Shown here piece after piece: positions 14,584 through 25,233 of a stretch of DNA of 64,000 nt. This DNA is from Spirosoma agri (GTDB taxonomy: Bacteria; Bacteroidota; Bacteroidia; Cytophagales; Spirosomataceae): the NCBI RefSeq assembly GCF_010747415.1, contig NZ_JAAGNZ010000001.1, positions 3,100,001 to 3,164,000 on the forward strand, given 5' to 3'. How positions within the stretch are numbered: the stretch's first letter is position 1; each line of letters begins with the position of its first letter. Below the pieces are notes generated by a model. The model was given only the letters and a program-made list of their open reading frames with translations. It ran no database searches and had not been told where the DNA came from. Position numbers and translations under genes: made by a program.

Positions 14584-15068
14584 GACTGGATCAATTTAGT
14601 TAGTCTTTTTTTGATTCGATGAATTTTTACGCGTAGCAGACTTTCTGAAATGCCGACGATGCCCGCAATTTCTTCGTAAGGAAGCCCGTCCAACACCAGC
14701 AGAATAAGCAAGCGATCAGTGTTGTCGAGTTGGTAGATGCCTGCATACAGTTGCTGGAATCGCTCCTCCGTAGCCAGCTCATCGTTTTCCTCCGCCCGAT
14801 CCGGGAGAGTGTCCGTTTGAACCTCTTTGTTGGTAGCCGCCTTTCGAAGCCGCAGCAGGCACGTGTTTACGGCTATCTTGTAGGTCCACGTACTGACCGA
14901 AGCATCCGACCTGAATTCGGTTCGATGTTGCCACACTTTCATAAAGACCTCCTGTGCCAGATCGGTCGCAGTGGCCTGATCCCCATTTACGTAGCCCTTG
15001 CAAAGCCGTAACACCTTCGCAAAATGGGTGTTGTAGATTTGGGTGAACTCCTCCTCTTGTAGCGGCAT
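14580..15068 (-). CDS. ECF RNA polymerase sigma factor
   Basis: 162 residues, normal for an ECF sigma. Region 2: FAKVLRLCKGYVNGDQATATDLAQEVFMKVWQHR, with the conserved DLAQEVF core and STWTYKIAVNTCL. Region 4: LLILLVLDGLPYEEIAGIVGISESLLRVKIHRIKKRL. It directs RNA polymerase to a small regulon. It lies 3 bp downstream of a secreted hydrolase gene and overlaps the membrane protein gene that follows, so all three are probably one transcript. Confidence 0.9.
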   Translation of the reverse strand: MPLQEEEFTQIYNTHFAKVLRLCKGYVNGDQATATDLAQEVFMKVWQHRTEFRSDASVSTWTYKIAVNTCLLRLRKAATNKEVQTDTLPDRAEENDELATEERFQQLYAGIYQLDNTDRLLILLVLDGLPYEEIAGIVGISESLLRVKIHRIKKRLTKLIQS

Positions 15069-15071
15069 CAG

Positions 15072-15911
15072 TTATCGAAGGTTCTCCTGAATCTTGGTGA
15101 TAAACCACGCCGGTTGGTCATACATAATAAAGTGAGCGGACTGGTCGGCGTAGTAGATCCGCTTTTCCCGGAGCTTAGCCAACTGCTGATTCCAGGTTGC
15201 CTCCACCCGTTGCCGATCGGGATAGGTAGCCGCCAGAATGACCATGGGCACCGTCGTGTGCGCCAAGTCTTCCCGCAGGTCTAGCTTCAGTAAATCGACG
15301 TACCCATACACGTACGTCTTTCGGTCCGCCTTCATGATCCAATCGACGAGTTGAGCGTGTCTGGCTTTGGTCAAACACATGCCGGCGGCCATCTGTCGCG
15401 CCATCTGGTGAAATTGAGCACTATCCATGGCCAGTTGCTGCCTGCTGAAGGGATTGTCGTAAACCATCTGGTTTGGGTTAACGTTAGGCATCAGCAACGC
15501 CCCCGTGCAGGGCAGCGCATCGACCGCAATGAGTTTCCTGAACAGAGCCGGTTCGGAGGTCACCAGCCACATACCCAGCGTTCCCCCTAAACTGTGGCCG
15601 ATGATGGTCGCCGACTTTAGCTTCTTCGTTTTGATGTAGTCGATCAGTTGTGTCTTGATGGTCGGTAGCCAGGGCATATCGATTGGCGGAACACCGCCAA
15701 ACCCGGCGAAGGTAAAGGCATGACATTCGTGGGTGGCCGAAAGAGCGGCCACGGTTTCCTGCCATACGTCGGCGGTACAGGTGAATCCGGGCAGCAAGAG
15801 TACAGGGTCTCCCTGGCCGGTAACTTTCACGGTGAATGCCGTTTGTTGGGCCTGCACACGGCATGACAGGAACAGCAGGGTTATTAACAAGACGAGCTTG
15901 GTGATTTTCAT
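15072..15911 (-). CDS. secreted alpha/beta hydrolase
   Basis: 279 residues with a signal peptide (MKITKLVLLITLLFLSCRVQAQQ). Alpha/beta-hydrolase fold: oxyanion region LLLPGFTC, nucleophile elbow GHSLGG with S107, and a C-terminal catalytic His in YADQSAHFIMYDQP. It is likely an esterase or lipase-like enzyme acting in the periplasm; the substrate cannot be read from the sequence. First gene of the hydrolase/sigma/membrane-protein unit, an unusual pairing that hints the sigma factor responds to the same stimulus as the hydrolase. Confidence 0.8.
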   Translation of the reverse strand: MKITKLVLLITLLFLSCRVQAQQTAFTVKVTGQGDPVLLLPGFTCTADVWQETVAALSATHECHAFTFAGFGGVPPIDMPWLPTIKTQLIDYIKTKKLKSATIIGHSLGGTLGMWLVTSEPALFRKLIAVDALPCTGALLMPNVNPNQMVYDNPFSRQQLAMDSAQFHQMARQMAAGMCLTKARHAQLVDWIMKADRKTYVYGYVDLLKLDLREDLAHTTVPMVILAATYPDRQRVEATWNQQLAKLREKRIYYADQSAHFIMYDQPAWFITKIQENLR

Positions 15912-16163
15912 ACGAGCAGCTATTTTTCCTTTAGATACATTGCTCGCCTATTTGTTGCACCCTACTCAGCACCCGCAGACGATTTAATCGCATGGCAGAC
16001 TCATTGAAGGCGTTGTACCTGTTTCACCCGATTTACGCCTTCGGTGGCCGTCGATCATTACCATCGTAACGTTGCACTCCCCGCCAAGGCCCCTCAATTG
16101 AGCCTGTATGGATTGACGGCAACTGACAAACAGGTATTATTGCGTTCAGGTAAGTAAACAGGC

Positions 16164-17252
16164 ATGAACCGGACAAAATCAGTAGCGACTCCACCAGTGG
16201 CAAAGCACCAGTTTTACGTGTTAGACGGGCTTCGGGGTGTTGCAGCCGTAGCGGTAGTCATCTTTCATTTTATGGAGTTCATTGCGCCCGACTACCGGGA
16301 TAATTTCCTGGCTCACGCCTACCTGGCCGTCGACTTCTTTTTCTGCTTATCGGGTTTTGTCATCGCCTATGCCTATGACGATAAACTACAGACACTCGGC
16401 CTGGTCCCGTTCCTGAAGCGTAGGCTGATCCGACTGCATCCGCTGGTCATTATTGGGTCCCTGATTGGTTTGCTTACATTCGTATTTGATCCATTCAGCA
16501 AGCTCCATCAGGTCTATGCCGACAAAACGCTCGCCCTGTTTATCACGTCCTGTCTGATGATTCCTTATCCGCTGGTACGGGAACGATATTTCAACCTGTT
16601 CCATCTAAATCCGCCCACCTGGTCGTTGTTTTGGGAATATATAATGAACCTGCTGTATGCGCTCGTGCTGGTTAGGGTACGCCCAAAAATGACATGGATC
16701 TTAACAAGTCTGGCGGCCCTTTGCCTGATCTACGAAGCGCATCGGTCTACCTATTTGGGGGTGGGGTTTGGCGGGGACAACATTATGGGTGGCGGCATTC
16801 GAGCTGGCTATTCGTTTCTGGCCGGCATGCTGGTGTATCGGTCGGGCTGGCTTATCAACTCCCGGCTTGGGTTTGTATCGATGGGCTTGTTGCTGGTAGT
16901 TACCTTTTTGATTCCCTTCTCAAAACCGACCAACTGGTTTGTCGATTCCCTGGTCGTCATCGTCTACTTCCCGTTTCTGATTGCGCTGGGGGCCGGGGCT
17001 CATCCCAGGGCAGCTATGCAACGAATCTGTCAGTTCTCAGGCGAGATTTCGTATCCGCTTTACATGATCCATTACCCGTTTTTGTGGCTTGTTTTGAGCT
17101 ACATAGAAGTGCACAAACCGACGATCAATCAACTGATCATCATCACTATCGTTGGCACCTGCCTACTAATCCTACTGGCGTATGGGGTCATGCTTTTTCT
17201 GGATAGACCACTACGTAGTTACTTCACGAAGTCACTCAGGAAAACGGGGTAA
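16164..17252 (+). CDS. acyltransferase 3 family membrane protein
   Basis: 362 residues with about ten TM helices. It opens with the family signature FYVLDGLRGVAAVAVVIFHF (R and H of the catalytic R-x10-H pattern), then YLAVDFFFCLSGFVIAYAY, RRLIRLHPLVIIG and a C-terminal ISYPLYMIHYPFLWL. The family transfers acyl groups to sugars, often in O-antigen or exopolysaccharide modification. It stands alone on its strand, about 100 bp before the convergent glycosyltransferase gene, so a role in surface polysaccharide is plausible. Confidence 0.9.
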   Translation: MNRTKSVATPPVAKHQFYVLDGLRGVAAVAVVIFHFMEFIAPDYRDNFLAHAYLAVDFFFCLSGFVIAYAYDDKLQTLGLVPFLKRRLIRLHPLVIIGSLIGLLTFVFDPFSKLHQVYADKTLALFITSCLMIPYPLVRERYFNLFHLNPPTWSLFWEYIMNLLYALVLVRVRPKMTWILTSLAALCLIYEAHRSTYLGVGFGGDNIMGGGIRAGYSFLAGMLVYRSGWLINSRLGFVSMGLLLVVTFLIPFSKPTNWFVDSLVVIVYFPFLIALGAGAHPRAAMQRICQFSGEISYPLYMIHYPFLWLVLSYIEVHKPTINQLIIITIVGTCLLILLAYGVMLFLDRPLRSYFTKSLRKTG

Positions 17253-17357
17253 CTCATCAGGTTACCAAAACGGGCAAACGGTTCCTGGAAAAATCTACGG
17301 GCGGTTTCAACCCAGGTACGGGCATCTACCCGCTAGGACTGACGGGGAACTGTACAA

Positions 17358-18569
17358 TCAATAGTAGGTTTTTACCAACTGACTGACGACCGATTCCCAG
17401 CTCTGCTGCTGGGCAAACCGGAACGCGTTCTGTCCCATTTCTAACCGCTGCGCTTCGTTGAAGTAGAGCCACTCAATTGCGTTGGCCAAGCCCTGCGCCA
17501 CCGCTTCCGGCTCGGTCAACGCGACCTGAATACCCCTGCTTGGGTCAACCAACTCCGCCTGCCCGTGTAGATCCAGAGTGACGACGGGCAGCGAGTAGGC
17601 CATCGCTTCTATGAGTTGGGCAGGACCGGTATCGCGCAGGCTGGTGAAGAGAAACACATCCGCCTGCCGGTAGTAGTGCTTCACCTGTTCGTAGCTGACC
17701 TTACCGACCCAGGTTACCCGACTCGCTAAGCCATACTGGGCTATGTATTCGGCTACATACTGGCCCATCTCCCCGTCTCCTACAATGGTCAGGTGAATAG
17801 GTAAGTGAGCCGCTACTTTACTGAACCCGTGGAGCGATAACTCAAGGGCTTTGCGGGGTAGCAAACGGCCCACCCAGACAAGTTCCAGCGTGGAACGAAC
17901 GGGCCGACGAATGGGTGCCGAGGGAATAAAATGCTGCCCCACGCCCCCTAATTCTTTTCCGATCGCGGTTGTACGTCCCAGCGACTGGACCATCCGCCGG
18001 GTATCTTCGTTGCACACCAGCACGTAACTGGCCTGCCGCACGGACTGATAACAGCCGGGATTGAAGCGCAGCAGCAGCTTACTGATGGCGGAGCGCATCT
18101 GTTCTTTGGCCCAATGACCTTTGAAATAGGCTCGCATGGCCTTGGGCGCTTCCTGGCCACCGCCCACGGGTCCGTAGATGAACGGGAGTTTAAGTTTATA
18201 CAAAAAACTACCCAGTTGTAAGCTGGAATAACTTACGTGCTGAACCAAATCAATGGGCTGCTCTTTGGCCAGGCTGCGGGCTACCTGAAGAGCAGCCCAT
18301 TGCCAGTAGATGTAGTGAAAGTACATGCCAACCAGCCCGTAGTGGAGGGCTTTGTCTGCCCAACGGGGCAACCGTACGTAGCGAAAGTTCAGGTTCGGAT
18401 GAGGAACCTGCTGTAATTTCTGCTCGATTCGTTCCTTGCCAATATCTCGGGTCAGGCACCACACCCGGCAGTTCTGTTGCGAGATCAGGGATGAATAAAA
18501 CCAGCCGTTTCCCTCTTCGGAGCCTAGATCAGGAACGCAGGCATAGGCAGAAATCAGTACGTTCTTCAT
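17358..18569 (-). CDS. glycosyltransferase, GT4-like
   Basis: Start placed at the ATG at 18567-18569 (403 residues), which begins the Rossmann fold properly (MKNVLISAYACVPDLGSEEG); an in-frame upstream extension to 18668 looks non-coding. The N-terminal domain carries GSEEGNGW near residue 15; the C-terminal domain has LVWVGRLLPRKALELSLHGF, VGDGEMGQYVAEYI and DVFLFTSLRDTGPAQLIEAMAYSLPVV, the donor-sugar binding block of GT4 retaining enzymes. It probably adds a sugar in exopolysaccharide synthesis; the donor is unknown. Confidence 0.85.
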   Translation of the reverse strand: MKNVLISAYACVPDLGSEEGNGWFYSSLISQQNCRVWCLTRDIGKERIEQKLQQVPHPNLNFRYVRLPRWADKALHYGLVGMYFHYIYWQWAALQVARSLAKEQPIDLVQHVSYSSLQLGSFLYKLKLPFIYGPVGGGQEAPKAMRAYFKGHWAKEQMRSAISKLLLRFNPGCYQSVRQASYVLVCNEDTRRMVQSLGRTTAIGKELGGVGQHFIPSAPIRRPVRSTLELVWVGRLLPRKALELSLHGFSKVAAHLPIHLTIVGDGEMGQYVAEYIAQYGLASRVTWVGKVSYEQVKHYYRQADVFLFTSLRDTGPAQLIEAMAYSLPVVTLDLHGQAELVDPSRGIQVALTEPEAVAQGLANAIEWLYFNEAQRLEMGQNAFRFAQQQSWESVVSQLVKTYY

Positions 18570-19200
18570 GAATAGTCTTAAGCCATAACGAGTGAGTAAA
18601 CCAGTCAGCGGCAACAACCAGCGTTGGTCGGGCAAGATTGGATTCGTGTTGGGCGCGAAACCAGTCACCCGCCCGCCGTTACGAGACTAAAGGTAGAACA
18701 GGATGTATGGGAAGAAGCAAGTGCCGGGTTTGGACCGCTTGCGGAGGGTGGACACCTAAACCAGACGTATAGGCCTACCAGACTCGCCAGCATTAAGTTG
18801 AAGTTGTCCGTTTAGACCAGACAGAAACACGTTGCTATAACTAAGGGGATAATTATCACGAGTATTCACAGAAATACCTGCTTAAAAATTAACCGGCGGC
18901 ATTGCATTAAAAATCAATTAATCAGGCGAAAGTAGTCTAAGCATTTTTACTTAGCATCCACCAACGACAGTCGACAACTGTTCGGGCCAGTCGGCCTTGT
19001 TTTTCCGGAACTAAACCTACGTTCGTTTCTCGAATCCGGTAAAAACTTACGCGAAGCTGACCAATAACACAGGTATTTATACGTAATGGCAGTACGGGCT
19101 GATTCGGCATGGCGCGTAGTCGGCACCACCCGTTGACCAATCTAAAGCAGGCAGGCGACCGTATATAATCGTCTCAACCCACATTAATTTATTGTTATAC
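18570..19200. other. intergenic region, nothing recognised
   Basis: About 630 bp between divergent genes. No frame with coding character on either strand, and no clear promoter match or strong hairpin seen. Confidence 0.4.
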
Positions 19201-19680
19201 ATGAGTGAACCGGTAAACAAACCTGCGAATCAATCGAAACGAAAAGTAAGCCGTGTACCACTATTAATCGTCGAAGATAACCCTGACCACTGGCTCATTA
19301 TCCGGGCCGCTCTAGCGCAGTGCTTTCCCGAAGTCGAAGCCATCTGGGTCAATCACTCGGCCCAGGCATTAACCTACCTGAACGAGTGTGTAACAACAGC
19401 GGGCAAGTTACCCCGTTTAATTTTACTGGACCTCTACCTGCCCAGGCGAGAGGATGGCTGGGCACTGCTGGAAACGATAAAAGCTCATTCTTCCTTCCAG
19501 CAACTGCCGGTTATTGCCCTGAGCAGTTCACAACTGCCTGAGGACATTATCGGCTCCTATTCATTGGGGGTCAGCTCTTTTCTGAATAAACCCGCCACCT
19601 ACCACCAATGGCTGGACCTGTTTTATACGTTCCGGCGCTACTGGTGGGAGCTTGTTTCGTTACCCCATACGGCCAGATAG
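19201..19680 (+). CDS. single-domain response regulator (Rcp1-like)
   Basis: 159 residues from the ATG at 19201. A complete receiver: acidic pocket LLIVEDNPDHW (E25, D26), phospho-acceptor D77 in LILLDLYLP, the switch Ser in VIALSSSQ, and Lys in FLNKPAT. No output domain. The LYLP-x-R-x-D-GW insertion and the aromatic tail (FRRYWWELVSLP) are those of Rcp1-like receivers that pair with PAS or phytochrome-type kinases. The tail is shared with the receiver at 24593. No kinase is adjacent. Confidence 0.88.
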   Translation: MSEPVNKPANQSKRKVSRVPLLIVEDNPDHWLIIRAALAQCFPEVEAIWVNHSAQALTYLNECVTTAGKLPRLILLDLYLPRREDGWALLETIKAHSSFQQLPVIALSSSQLPEDIIGSYSLGVSSFLNKPATYHQWLDLFYTFRRYWWELVSLPHTAR

Positions 19681-19799
19681 TGTGGTTCATGCCTTGATCG
19701 GACGAACGGTACGGACGTTCTACCAGAAGCGTCCATTAAACCATGCGGGATGTTAACTGTCTATACAGCTTCGAGACCAGTCCCTAGACATCAACACGC

Positions 19800-20009
19800 A
19801 TGAAAGACCCGCTAACCATGATCCTTTTAGGAATAGGCGTACTCCTGTGTTTCGCAGGCTACTGCTATGCACTGATTGACTGGGTTGTTGATTACCAATC
19901 CGGCGTCTACCAACGCCAACAGCTGGAAGCGCTCTACGAAACCTCTGCCCTACTCCTCTACACGGCGCTCGGGCTTCGCTTTATGAACAGACGGATAAAT
20001 CTTTTCTAA
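19800..20009 (+). CDS. small membrane protein, unknown
   Basis: 69 residues with a good ATG start. One clear TM helix at about 6-27 (TMILLGIGVLLCFAGYCYAL) and a weaker one at about 48-60. No family recognised. It sits between a receiver gene and a protease gene with no close spacing to either. Confidence 0.45.
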   Translation: MKDPLTMILLGIGVLLCFAGYCYALIDWVVDYQSGVYQRQQLEALYETSALLLYTALGLRFMNRRINLF

Positions 20010-20239
20010 CCCATGCACCTGGGCGGATCGTAAGGGCGGATCACCTGTTTTATCGATAGTCGATCCTGACCGTTTTTTCTGAGCTATTTGGGTAGGTCCA
20101 ATCAGTAAAAAACCAGCAATACCTGGTTTGTTTGTCATAAGCGTGATTGGACCCGATAGTGGCTTTAGGTCCACACGCGAACGGGCCTGGGTCAACCGTC
20201 GACTCGGCACGGACTTGTTTCCGACGCTACTCGATTCCT

Positions 20240-21595
20240 ATGGCTTCGTTCCGACCGGCAAGAACAACTAAACGGATGCCTACGTGGCTGTACGGAATTT
20301 ATTTCGGCCTGCTTTTTCTCACTCAGATCGCTGAGGGACAGCCGATTGATGATCGTCAAGTCAACCGCTGTGGCACGGCAGACTATGAACAAGTACTGCA
20401 AAAACGTGACCCCTTCCGACAACTTGACCGCACCGAGTTGAACCGCCAGATCGAACAGGCCAGCAAGGGCGGGAAGTCGGCCCGCCAGTCGGCCACCACC
20501 GAAACTATCTACCGCATACCCGTTGTCGTTCATATCGTCCACAACAATGCATCTCAACGGATCGGCGGTCCCAACAATGCGAACATTTCCGATGAACAGG
20601 TTTACTCGCAAATCAAGGTGCTGAACGAGGACTTTCGACGGGTAGCTAATACCAACGGATTCAATACGAGTCCCGTTGGCGCGGATACAGGCATCGAATT
20701 CTTTTTAGCACAGACAGACCCACAAGGCAATCCCACCAACGGCATTACGCGGCATTATTACCCCCAGCAAGCGGCCTTCACCGTGGGAACGGGGAGCGAT
20801 GGCGACATTCTACTGGCCCAGATCGCGTACTGGCCCAGTAACCGTTACCTCAACATTTGGGTTACCGACCTGCAAAATAATTACCTGGGGTTTACTCAAT
20901 TCCCAACCTCCGCCGACACGCTAAAGGGGCTGGGACCTACGGACACGAATGAACTGGTCGATGGATCAATTATTAGCTACCGGGTTTTTGGCCGGGGTTT
21001 TTCTCAGTTGCACTCGACCTACAATTTAGGGCGAACCCTCACCCACGAGATCGGGCATTGGCTGGGTCTGTTGCACCCCAACGGCGATAGTACCTGTGGC
21101 GATGATCATGTGCAGGATACCCCACCAACGGACAACTTAAATCAATCGGTTTTTTGCCGGGATTTGCTGGCAAACTGCGCTGCGGTGCCCAACCGAATCA
21201 TGATTGAAAATTATATGATGTACTCGCCCGATGCCTGCATGAACCTGTTTACCCAGGGGCAAAAAGAGCGGATGAGAGCGGTCCTGCAACTGAGTCCACG
21301 CCGGGCGGCCCTGATCCGGTCGCTAGACAACCTGCCCGAAACGGATGAGCTCACGGTGACGGTGTTTCCGAATCCGACACGAGCGAATCCTACCGTAGAA
21401 ATCCAGTTCAAAGGCTTGCACCCCTTCACCATCACGGTTACAAACAGCCGTGGACAACGACTATATTCGATGGTTTATCCTGCGGCACCCAGCAGCCGGA
21501 TAACGGTACCCGTGAGTCGATTACCGGCAGGCATCTACACGATTCAGGTTACCACCGACACGGCCACGGTTAGCCAGCGTTTGTTGATCGAGTGA
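20240..21595 (+). CDS. secreted zinc metalloprotease (pappalysin-like, M43) with T9SS sorting domain
   Basis: 451 residues from the ATG at 20240 (another at 20276 would trim the N-terminus; an upstream extension to 20147 looks non-coding). A signal peptide is followed by a propeptide. The catalytic domain carries HEIGHWLGLLH (HExxHxxGxxH), the CGDDHVQDTP region and a MMYSPDACMN Met-turn, all typical of M43B proteases. The last about 80 residues (LTVTVFPNPTRANP to VSQRLLIE) form a type A C-terminal domain recognised by the type IX secretion system, so the protein is exported and probably cell-attached. No partner gene is adjacent. Confidence 0.88.
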   Translation: MASFRPARTTKRMPTWLYGIYFGLLFLTQIAEGQPIDDRQVNRCGTADYEQVLQKRDPFRQLDRTELNRQIEQASKGGKSARQSATTETIYRIPVVVHIVHNNASQRIGGPNNANISDEQVYSQIKVLNEDFRRVANTNGFNTSPVGADTGIEFFLAQTDPQGNPTNGITRHYYPQQAAFTVGTGSDGDILLAQIAYWPSNRYLNIWVTDLQNNYLGFTQFPTSADTLKGLGPTDTNELVDGSIISYRVFGRGFSQLHSTYNLGRTLTHEIGHWLGLLHPNGDSTCGDDHVQDTPPTDNLNQSVFCRDLLANCAAVPNRIMIENYMMYSPDACMNLFTQGQKERMRAVLQLSPRRAALIRSLDNLPETDELTVTVFPNPTRANPTVEIQFKGLHPFTITVTNSRGQRLYSMVYPAAPSSRITVPVSRLPAGIYTIQVTTDTATVSQRLLIE

Positions 21596-21982
21596 CGCGC
21601 AACCGGCTGTTGGTCGAGGTATTTTTTGGCCCGGTTGCCAGACCATGCCCGACAAAAAAAGCCCGGACTAACTAGCAAACTCAACATTATTTTCAGTGGG
21701 ACCAATCCGGCATCTACTTACCTATCGTATTAGTATTTATACCTAGTCTATTGACGCTGGCCCGTGGCGACCAGTTCACCAACCACCATTGATTTTAACT
21801 GACTGGGAAAGAAAATCGGGCAGTAGCCGGAAGACCGCGTTCTTCACCCACGTTTGGTTGTCATTTTCTTTCCCACTAAAAACAAATACTTGATTACTTT
21901 TACTAATTCGATAAACGATGGGGTTTATCGCAGTCTTACTCCTCATCCTATCCACGTAGCCCAGACAGTAACCGTTTTTTTC
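21596..21982. other. intergenic region
   Basis: An 8-bp inverted repeat (GCAACCGG near 21599, CCGGTTGC near 21633) follows the protease gene and could help end its transcript, but no T run follows. The frame upstream of the kinase start lacks coding character. Confidence 0.35.
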
Positions 21983-24463
21983 ATGACTCCTTCTCCGGTC
22001 CTCGACTTTCAGCAGGCGAAAGCCAATCACCTTCTGTTCCAGAGTCGGCTCCGAAGTATTCTTTATGCCGATGGTGATGCTTCTGATTCCCGCGTCTTAT
22101 CTCAGTATGCCTGTTCTGTGGGCAAGTGGCTTTATGGGTATGCCCTGATCTACTACGAAGCGATTCCCGAAGTGTACGTACTAGAGGAGGTTCATAGTCA
22201 ACTGCATCGCATCGCCCGCGATCTGATCAGTCACCATCAGGCCGGATCAGTAGCCGAAGCCAGGCAGGGTTTATCAACCGTGGAAGAGCTGGCCGACCAG
22301 CTGGTCGAGCTACTGCAAACCGTTGAAGCGAAAGTGAAGCAGGCTGAACCAACGGCGCATTCGGCACTCAGATCCAGCGAACCGACCGACAGTGCGCAGG
22401 CATTACGGAATTTGCTGGCTCAAAACGAACTACTCGACAGTCGAATTAAACAGCACACCGGGCAGGGCGACCAGCTCAGCGAACAAACGGCGGATAAACA
22501 ACAGGGGCTGTACAATTTTTTTATGCAGGCCCCGGCGGCTTTCTGCATTTTGCGGGGACCCGAGCACGTGTTTGAACTGGCAAATCCCATCTATCAAACG
22601 TTGATCGGTGGCCGCAATCCCCTGAAACAGCCGATTCGGCAGGCTCTACCCGAACTGGCAGGCCAGGGCTTTTATGAACTACTGGACAACGTGTACGCAA
22701 CCCAACAACCCTTTGTTGGCAGAAGCGTTCCCATTACGTTTCTCGATGCGGATAGCAAACCCCGTCTCGTCTACCTTGATTTTATCTACCAACCCAGTGT
22801 CGATCGGCAGGGAAAGACCGACGGTATTTTAGTTTTTGCCTATGATGTCACCGAGCAGGTAGTGACCAGCCAGGCCATCGAGGCCAGTGAGGCTAAGTTA
22901 CGATCGGTCATTGCCACGGCTCCAGCCGCCATGGGCCTGTTTCTGGGCCGGGATCTAGTGATTGACCTGCCCAATCAGGCGTTTATCGACATTGTGGGCA
23001 AAGGCCCTGACATTGTCGGGAAGCCGCTGCGTGAGGTGATGCCCGAACTGGCCAGTCAGCCTTTTTTACAGATTCTCGATGATGTGTATACCTCCGGCAA
23101 GATGTTTCAGAGCTACGACACGCAGGTTGACATTGTGCAGCACGGAGTCATGACCCACAATTTTTACAACATTACCTACACGCCCCTGCTGGATGAGGCC
23201 GGTCAAGTGTATGGCATTCTCGACATCGCGATCGACGTAACCAGCGAGGTCAAAGCCAGGCAACAGGTTATGGAAGCTGAAGCCAGTTTGCGAGGGGCTA
23301 TCGAGCTGGCAGAACTGGGTACCTGGACGATTGATCTGCCCCCCGTTAGCCTGGACTACTCGCCCCGGCTGCGCGATTGGCTGGGTATCGGTCAGCAGGA
23401 AGTGATCACGGTTGACCGCGCCTACCGATCCATTCTGGAAGCCGACCGGGAGCGGGTCAAGGCCGCCATGCTATCGGCTATTGCCCCCCATTCGCATGGA
23501 ACCTACGACATTGAGTATTCGACAGATGCGCAGGATGCCGGTCAGCAGCGAATCTTACACGCGCAGGGACAGGCCTATTTTACCGATGACGGGATCGCGT
23601 ACAAGGTCAGCGGCACGGTGCAGGATGTAACGCTGCAACGGAACACACAACTGGCTCTGGAGCAACAGGTTCAGCAACGCACCGAAGAACTGGAAGCCGC
23701 CAATGCCCGACTGGAAGACGTCAATCGAAATCTGACCCGCTCGAACCAGAACCTGGAACAGTTCGCCTACGTTGCCTCCCACGATTTGCAGGAGCCGCTG
23801 CGCAAGATTCAATCCTTTGGCGACCTGCTCAAGACCCGTTATGTAGGTACGACGAACGACGAGCTGATCTATCTGGATCGGATGCAATCGGCCGCCAGCC
23901 GCATGTCCCTGTTGATCAAGGATTTACTGGCCTTTTCCCGAATTTCAACCCGCCACGCCATCCAGGACACGGTAGCGCTCGGCAGCACCGTCGAGCGGGC
24001 TATGGAAAACCTGTCGGTTGCCATCGAGGAGAGTCAGGCCAGCATAAACATAGGCGTTTTACCCACCGTACAGGGGGATGGGTCACAACTGGAACAACTC
24101 TTTCAAAATTTGTTAGCCAACGCGATTAAATTCAGCCGTCGCGATAAGACGGGACGTACCCCACAGATCCAGGTGGTTGGCTACCTGCTGCTGGCCAGTG
24201 AATTACCGCCATCGGTGATCCCAACCCGGCAGGCGGAGTTCTACCACCAGCTGGAGGTCATCGATAATGGCATTGGGTTCGATGACAAGTACACGGACCG
24301 CATTTTTCAGGTCTTTCAGCGGTTGCACGGCAAGAATGAGTTTGCCGGCACCGGTATTGGTCTGGCCATTTGTCAGAAGGTGGTTGATAATCACGGGGGA
24401 GCGATCACGGCTAGCAGTAAGCCGGGACAGGGAGCGACCTTTACCATTTACCTGCCCCAATGA
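21983..24463 (+). CDS. CZB-PAS sensor histidine kinase
   Basis: 826 residues from the ATG at 21983; an in-frame extension to 21854 is probably not coding. Order: an N-terminal CZB (chemoreceptor zinc-binding) domain at about 8-82, with [27 protein letters not shown] and [15 protein letters not shown] supplying the H/C/H/H zinc ligands; then three PAS domains (about 180-290, 300-420 and 430-550); a coiled coil; HisKA with [19 protein letters not shown] (H600); and HATPase with [18 protein letters not shown] and GTGIGLAIC. No TM segments, so it is a cytoplasmic sensor. CZB domains bind zinc and respond to hypochlorite or oxidants in known cases. The receiver gene 130 bp downstream is its likely partner. 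Confidence 0.9.
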   Translation: MTPSPVLDFQQAKANHLLFQSRLRSILYADGDASDSRVLSQYACSVGKWLYGYALIYYEAIPEVYVLEEVHSQLHRIARDLISHHQAGSVAEARQGLSTVEELADQLVELLQTVEAKVKQAEPTAHSALRSSEPTDSAQALRNLLAQNELLDSRIKQHTGQGDQLSEQTADKQQGLYNFFMQAPAAFCILRGPEHVFELANPIYQTLIGGRNPLKQPIRQALPELAGQGFYELLDNVYATQQPFVGRSVPITFLDADSKPRLVYLDFIYQPSVDRQGKTDGILVFAYDVTEQVVTSQAIEASEAKLRSVIATAPAAMGLFLGRDLVIDLPNQAFIDIVGKGPDIVGKPLREVMPELASQPFLQILDDVYTSGKMFQSYDTQVDIVQHGVMTHNFYNITYTPLLDEAGQVYGILDIAIDVTSEVKARQQVMEAEASLRGAIELAELGTWTIDLPPVSLDYSPRLRDWLGIGQQEVITVDRAYRSILEADRERVKAAMLSAIAPHSHGTYDIEYSTDAQDAGQQRILHAQGQAYFTDDGIAYKVSGTVQDVTLQRNTQLALEQQVQQRTEELEAANARLEDVNRNLTRSNQNLEQFAYVASHDLQEPLRKIQSFGDLLKTRYVGTTNDELIYLDRMQSAASRMSLLIKDLLAFSRISTRHAIQDTVALGSTVERAMENLSVAIEESQASINIGVLPTVQGDGSQLEQLFQNLLANAIKFSRRDKTGRTPQIQVVGYLLLASELPPSVIPTRQAEFYHQLEVIDNGIGFDDKYTDRIFQVFQRLHGKNEFAGTGIGLAICQKVVDNHGGAITASSKPGQGATFTIYLPQ

Positions 24464-24592
24464 GGAACAGTACGAATCCGGAAGTTGCTTCTCACGGCTG
24501 GCGTACCTCGACCGCCAGCCGGTGCCATCTTGACGTAGTTGTTAAGATAAAGCGAGCAGTCCTAATGCCCATTGACAACGCATCGACACACT

Positions 24593-25027
24593 ATGCCCAA
24601 TAAATTCCCGATTTTACTGGTTGATGATGACTCCGCCATCGCTGACATTTTGCGCCGGGCGGCACAAATCAGTTTTAAAGAAGCCACCTTTATTCACGTA
24701 AGCAGTTTTGAAGACGCCAAACAATACATCGAAGATTTGAAAGGAAAAGGACCCCGCATCGTCTTACTGGACATCGACTTGCAGGACAAGGTTGATGGCC
24801 TGGACTTTCTGGCTCTGCTGCGTATGCATCCCAAAGGTCGGGTGCTACCCGCCGTTATTCTGTCAGCCAGCAAAACCACGGCGTTGGTCGAGCGGGCCTA
24901 CGCGTATGGGGCCTCTTCCTTCACGATAAAACCCTTTAGTTTTGCCGAATGGAAACAGTATCTGAGCAACTTACGAACGTACTGGTACGAAACCGTTACG
25001 CTGCTTGACGTTCGCTATGACGAGTAG
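24593..25027 (+). CDS. single-domain response regulator, probable partner of the CZB-PAS kinase
   Basis: 144 residues from the ATG at 24593. Receiver with acidic pocket LLVDDDSA (D11-D13), phospho-acceptor D60 in RIVLLDIDL, switch Ser in VILSASK, and Lys in FTIKPFSF. The tail YWYETVTLL resembles the end of the 19201 receiver, so the two are paralogues. No output domain. Its position directly after the kinase gene on the same strand argues that it receives the phosphate. Confidence 0.88.
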   Translation: MPNKFPILLVDDDSAIADILRRAAQISFKEATFIHVSSFEDAKQYIEDLKGKGPRIVLLDIDLQDKVDGLDFLALLRMHPKGRVLPAVILSASKTTALVERAYAYGASSFTIKPFSFAEWKQYLSNLRTYWYETVTLLDVRYDE

Positions 25028-25233
25028 ATGACCTAACCCGCTGGCTTGACCCTTTATCCACGCCTTACGAAAATTCGTGTGTGTTTGCGTGTATCTATGG
25101 ACGCAAGACGGGAAGGATTTGGAGAACGACAGGATGAGGAGCTAACAAGAATCAGTGTCCCGGCTGATTGCCATCATGTGGCATCCGGCTCACGGGTGGT
25201 TAGTTTGTGTTGTCATTTAAATACGTACAAATC

